A stretch of DNA of 9,782 nt, taken from contig CAMHPW010000030.1 in the NCBI GenBank assembly GCA_946187095.1, positions 1 through 9,782 on the forward strand. The letters are read 5' to 3'. The notes below the pieces were generated by a model. The model was not told where the DNA came from. It worked only from the letters and a program-made list of their open reading frames with translations, and searched no databases. Below, piece by piece: positions 8,056-9,782 of the stretch (positions are counted from its first letter, which is position 1; the number at the start of each line of letters is the position of its first letter). This DNA is from an uncultured Clostridia bacterium (lineage in GTDB: Bacteria > Bacillota > Clostridia > Oscillospirales > Acutalibacteraceae). Both the position numbers and the translations under genes were made by a program.

Positions 8056-8799
8056 ATGTCAGGACACTCAAAATGGAGTACCATAAAACGTAAAAAGGAA
8101 AAAACAGACGGTGCAAGAGCCAAGGTATTCACCAAAATCGGCAGAGAACTTGCCGTTGCAGTCAGAGAGGGCGGCGGTGCCGATCCCGCTTCCAACTCGA
8201 AACTGCGTGAATGCATCGCAAAGGCAAAGGCAAACAATGTCCCCAACGACAATATCGAACGTATTATCAAAAAGGCTGCCGGCAGTACCGATTCCAGCAG
8301 CTATGAATCCATCACATACGAGGGCTACGGTCCCTGCGGCATTGCCGTCATCGTTGAGACTCTCACCGATAACAGAAACCGTACCGCAGGCGATATCCGC
8401 CATTATTTCGATAAATACGGCGGTAATCTCGGTACTCAGGGCTGCGTTTCTTTCATGTTCACTCAGAAAGGTCTTATCGTTATCGAAAAGGAAGACAATG
8501 ATGAAGACAAACTCATGGAAGATGCACTTGAGGCAGGTGCAGCGGATTTTTCATCGGAATCCGACGATGTATATGAAATCTATACCGAACCCGAAGACTT
8601 CGGTACAGTCATGGAAGAACTTGAAAAGAAAGGCTATGAATTCGTATCAGCCGATGTTTCCATGATACCCTCAACCTATACCAAAATAGAGGACGAAGAA
8701 GCTGCCGAGAAAATGCAGAAACTGCTTGATATCCTTGATGACAATGATGACGTACAGAACGTCTATCACAACTGGGATATGCCTGAAGAAACAGAATAA
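8056..8799 (+). CDS. yebC: YebC/PmpR/TACO1-family protein
   Basis: 247 residues, the usual length for the family. The N-terminus [15 protein letters not shown] is the family signature, followed by [10 protein letters not shown] and [27 protein letters not shown] and [14 protein letters not shown] come next, then [11 protein letters not shown] and [14 protein letters not shown]. The acidic C-terminal third completes the three-domain fold known for the family. Members were long annotated as transcription regulators (PmpR in Pseudomonas). Work on mitochondrial TACO1 and on Bacillus members instead points to a ribosome-associated translation factor that helps with proline-rich stretches. Which role applies here cannot be told from sequence. 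The gene is monocistronic, with its own promoter and an ideal ribosome binding site. Confidence 0.95.
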   Translation: MSGHSKWSTIKRKKEKTDGARAKVFTKIGRELAVAVREGGGADPASNSKLRECIAKAKANNVPNDNIERIIKKAAGSTDSSSYESITYEGYGPCGIAVIVETLTDNRNRTAGDIRHYFDKYGGNLGTQGCVSFMFTQKGLIVIEKEDNDEDKLMEDALEAGAADFSSESDDVYEIYTEPEDFGTVMEELEKKGYEFVSADVSMIPSTYTKIEDEEAAEKMQKLLDILDDNDDVQNVYHNWDMPEETE

Positions 8800-8811
8800 A
8801 ACCGCTCTAAA

Positions 8812-8842
8812 AGAGGCTTTTGAGTTATACTCAAAAGTCTCT
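8812..8842 (-). terminator. Hairpin between yebC and the recombinase remnant
   Basis: AGAGGCTTTTGAGT (8812-8825) pairs with ACTCAAAAGTCTCT (8829-8842) around a 3-base loop, with one G-U pair. On the minus strand the stem is followed by a short T run, fitting a terminator for the recombinase whose stop is at 8847. On the plus strand no T run follows, so its role for yebC, 13 bases upstream, is uncertain. Confidence 0.6.
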
Positions 8843-8846
8843 GGTG

Positions 8847-8993
8847 TCAATTTGGCAGCATTTTGGAATTTCGGAGCTTTTCCAGTTCATTCATTGTTTC
8901 ATTCATACGGTTCGGATACAGATGAGAATATATTTGCAAAGTCGTTTCAATATTCTCGTGTCCGAGCCTTTCCGATATAAGCAGAATGCTATA
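8847..8993 (-). pseudogene. C-terminal remnant of a tyrosine recombinase (integrase)
   Basis: 48 codons plus stop survive. The stretch LLISERLGHENIETTLQIY is the classic end of an integrase catalytic domain, with the active-site His in LGH (codon 8958-8960) and the nucleophilic Tyr before SHL (codon 8928-8930), spaced as in Tn916-type enzymes. Upstream of about 8993 homology stops and the frame runs into unrelated GC-rich non-coding DNA, so the Arg-bearing parts, core-binding domain and start are gone. It lies beside a tRNA array, the usual target of such enzymes, and is best read as the scar of a lost integrated element. It cannot be active. Confidence 0.8.
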
Positions 8994-9009
8994 AATGAGC
9001 AAATTCCAA

Positions 9010-9200
9010 ATTCTTCGTGAAACTGCACAATATTCGCAAGTCCCCGACCTCTCCACCACCGCCTGCAGCGGCGGTCCCCCTCTCCTTACGAATGAGAGGC
9101 AAGGGTGTCTGCCGCAAGTCATAGACTGACCGCAAGGCAAAAAGTCGGCTTGCCTCCCCTGATTTCAGGGCAATGTCATCAACTTAAGAACTATGCGGCG
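9010..9200. other. GC-rich structured non-coding block, probable dispersed intergenic repeat
   Basis: No gene fits here. The block is richer in G and C than its neighbours and full of short inverted repeats. CCTCTC (9079-9084) pairs with GAGAGG (9094-9099); GAGAGGCAAG (9094-9103) pairs with CTTGCCTCCC (9149-9158) with one mismatch; CCGCC and GGCGG flank TGCAGC near 9059-9074; CCCTGA and TCAGGG face each other near 9157-9170. It lies between the recombinase scar and the tRNA terminator. It resembles intergenic repeat families common in ruminococci, but copy number cannot be judged from one window. From 9200 to 9270 I see only AT-rich sequence. Confidence 0.4.
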
Positions 9201-9270
9201 ACAGCCTCATAGCTACTCCAATCCGAATTTTTCTACCGAACTCACGTTACTTACAAAAAATCAGAAAAAT

Positions 9271-9304
9271 AAAAAAACGTGCCCTGTCGTTCAAACAAGA
9301 CACG
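9271..9304 (-). terminator. Rho-independent terminator of the tRNA operon
   Basis: On the minus strand CGTGTCTTGT pairs with ACAGGGCACG (10 bp, two G-U pairs) across a 7-base loop and is followed by seven T. It begins five bases past the last tRNA-Lys, closing the operon. Confidence 0.9.
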
Positions 9305-9309
9305 ATCAG

Positions 9310-9382
9310 TGATCCATCGGGGATTCGAACCCCGGACACCTTGATTAAAAGTCAAGTGCTCTGCCAACTGAGCTAATGAATC
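9310..9382 (-). tRNA. tRNA-Lys (UUU), distal copy
   Basis: 73 bases forming a full cloverleaf. The acceptor is GATTCAT with ATGGATC (one G-U pair), discriminator A. The anticodon stem is CTTGA with TCAAG, the loop CTTTTAA gives anticodon TTT, and the T arm is CGGGG TTCGAAT CCCCG. CCA is not encoded. It is the last tRNA of the operon. Confidence 0.95.
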
Positions 9383-9407
9383 ATATCATAAAATTTCAAT
9401 AAAATAG

Positions 9408-9480
9408 TGATCCATCGGGGACTCGAACCCCGGACACCCTGATTAAAAGCCAGGTGCTCTACCGGCTGAGCTAATGGATC
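9408..9480 (-). tRNA. tRNA-Lys (UUU), proximal copy
   Basis: 73 bases. The acceptor is GATCCAT with ATGGATC, discriminator A, and the loop CTTTTAA gives anticodon TTT. The anticodon stem CCTGG with TCAGG has one G-U pair. It has the same length and nearly the same 3' half as the copy at 9310-9382, so the pair arose by tandem duplication. CCA is not encoded. Confidence 0.95.
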
Positions 9481-9498
9481 ATATAAAAAATATAATGA

Positions 9499-9570
9499 CT
9501 GGGATGGCTGGATTTGAACCAGCGATGACGGAGTCAAAGTCCGTTGCCCTGACCGCTAGGCGACACCCCA
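9499..9570 (-). tRNA. tRNA-Gln (UUG)
   Basis: 72 bases. The acceptor is TGGGGTG with CATCCCA, starting with the U1-A72 pair and ending with discriminator G, both typical of glutamine tRNA. The loop CTTTGAC gives anticodon TTG. CCA is not encoded. Confidence 0.95.
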
Positions 9571-9581
9571 TTAAAAAAAGA

Positions 9582-9659
9582 TGGGGTGGGTAATCGGATT
9601 CGAACCGACGATCTCCAGTGCCACAAACTGGCGCTTTAACCAGCTAAGCTATACCCACC
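9582..9659 (-). tRNA. tRNA-His (GUG)
   Basis: The extra 5' G (-1) opposite discriminator C, the histidine hallmark, is present. The acceptor is GTGGGTA with TACCCAC. The loop TTGTGGC gives anticodon GTG. CCA is encoded at the 3' end (9582-9584). Confidence 0.95.
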
Positions 9660-9668
9660 ATCAATCAA

Positions 9669-9742
<74 letters not shown>

Positions 9743-9745
9743 AAG

Positions 9746-9782
9746 TGGAGCGGGTGATGGGAATCGAACCCACACAACCAGC
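9746..9782 (-). tRNA. tRNA-Gly, 3' half only (cut by the window edge)
   Basis: The visible part runs from the 3' side of the anticodon stem (GCTGG) through a T arm with TTCGATT to the acceptor strand CACCCGC, base T and an encoded CCA. A CACCCGC acceptor with T before CCA fits glycine tRNA. The anticodon lies outside the window, so the identity is inferred. It lies three bases upstream of tRNA-Arg in transcription order. Confidence 0.75.

Noticed and set aside
8994..9140. Upstream extension of the recombinase open frame
   Set aside because: The open frame continues, but the translated residues show no integrase motifs and come from the GC-rich non-coding block.

Overview
The window looks like chromosomal DNA of a low-to-moderate GC, Gram-positive gut or rumen Firmicute, most likely a Ruminococcus-like member of the Oscillospiraceae. 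This rests on the pairing of a CotH-type lipoprotein with a BspA-type leucine-rich-repeat secreted protein, clean sigma-A promoters with 17-bp spacers, strong AGGAGG ribosome binding sites, and a dense tRNA array in which only some genes encode CCA. The genus is an inference from gene content and style.

Layout. Bases 1-332 are an AT-rich leader with the promoter of the first gene. Bases 333-2243 (+) encode a CotH-kinase-family lipoprotein with a long Ser/Glu/Lys linker. Bases 2351-7185 (+) hold what was one large secreted protein gene: signal peptide, BspA-type leucine-rich repeats, then eight Ig-like repeats. It is now cut in two by a short non-coding palindromic element (3344-3516) with perfect 18-bp ends. 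Removing the element and one TTTAAA copy rejoins the two reading frames exactly and gives a single protein of 1555 residues. A strong hairpin terminator at 7223-7257 follows, and the convergent minus-strand gene (7260-7895) ends directly against it. That gene encodes a membrane-anchored protein of unknown function. A YebC/TACO1-family gene (8056-8799, +) has its own promoter. Then come the C-terminal scrap of a tyrosine recombinase (8847-8993, -), a GC-rich structured non-coding block (about 9010-9200), and a minus-strand tRNA operon running Gly (partial), Arg, His, Gln, Lys, Lys, which ends at a T-rich terminator (9271-9304).

How the parts fit. The two plus-strand surface genes make exported cell-envelope or extracellular proteins. 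Each has its own promoter with an extended -10 (TGC before the hexamer). The yebC gene and the tRNAs are translation-related housekeeping genes. Between them lies an integration hotspot scar: a recombinase remnant next to tRNA genes. The observation most worth a second look is the miniature inverted-repeat element that interrupts the leucine-rich-repeat gene. A naive annotation would report two separate proteins, the second with no signal peptide and no ribosome binding site.
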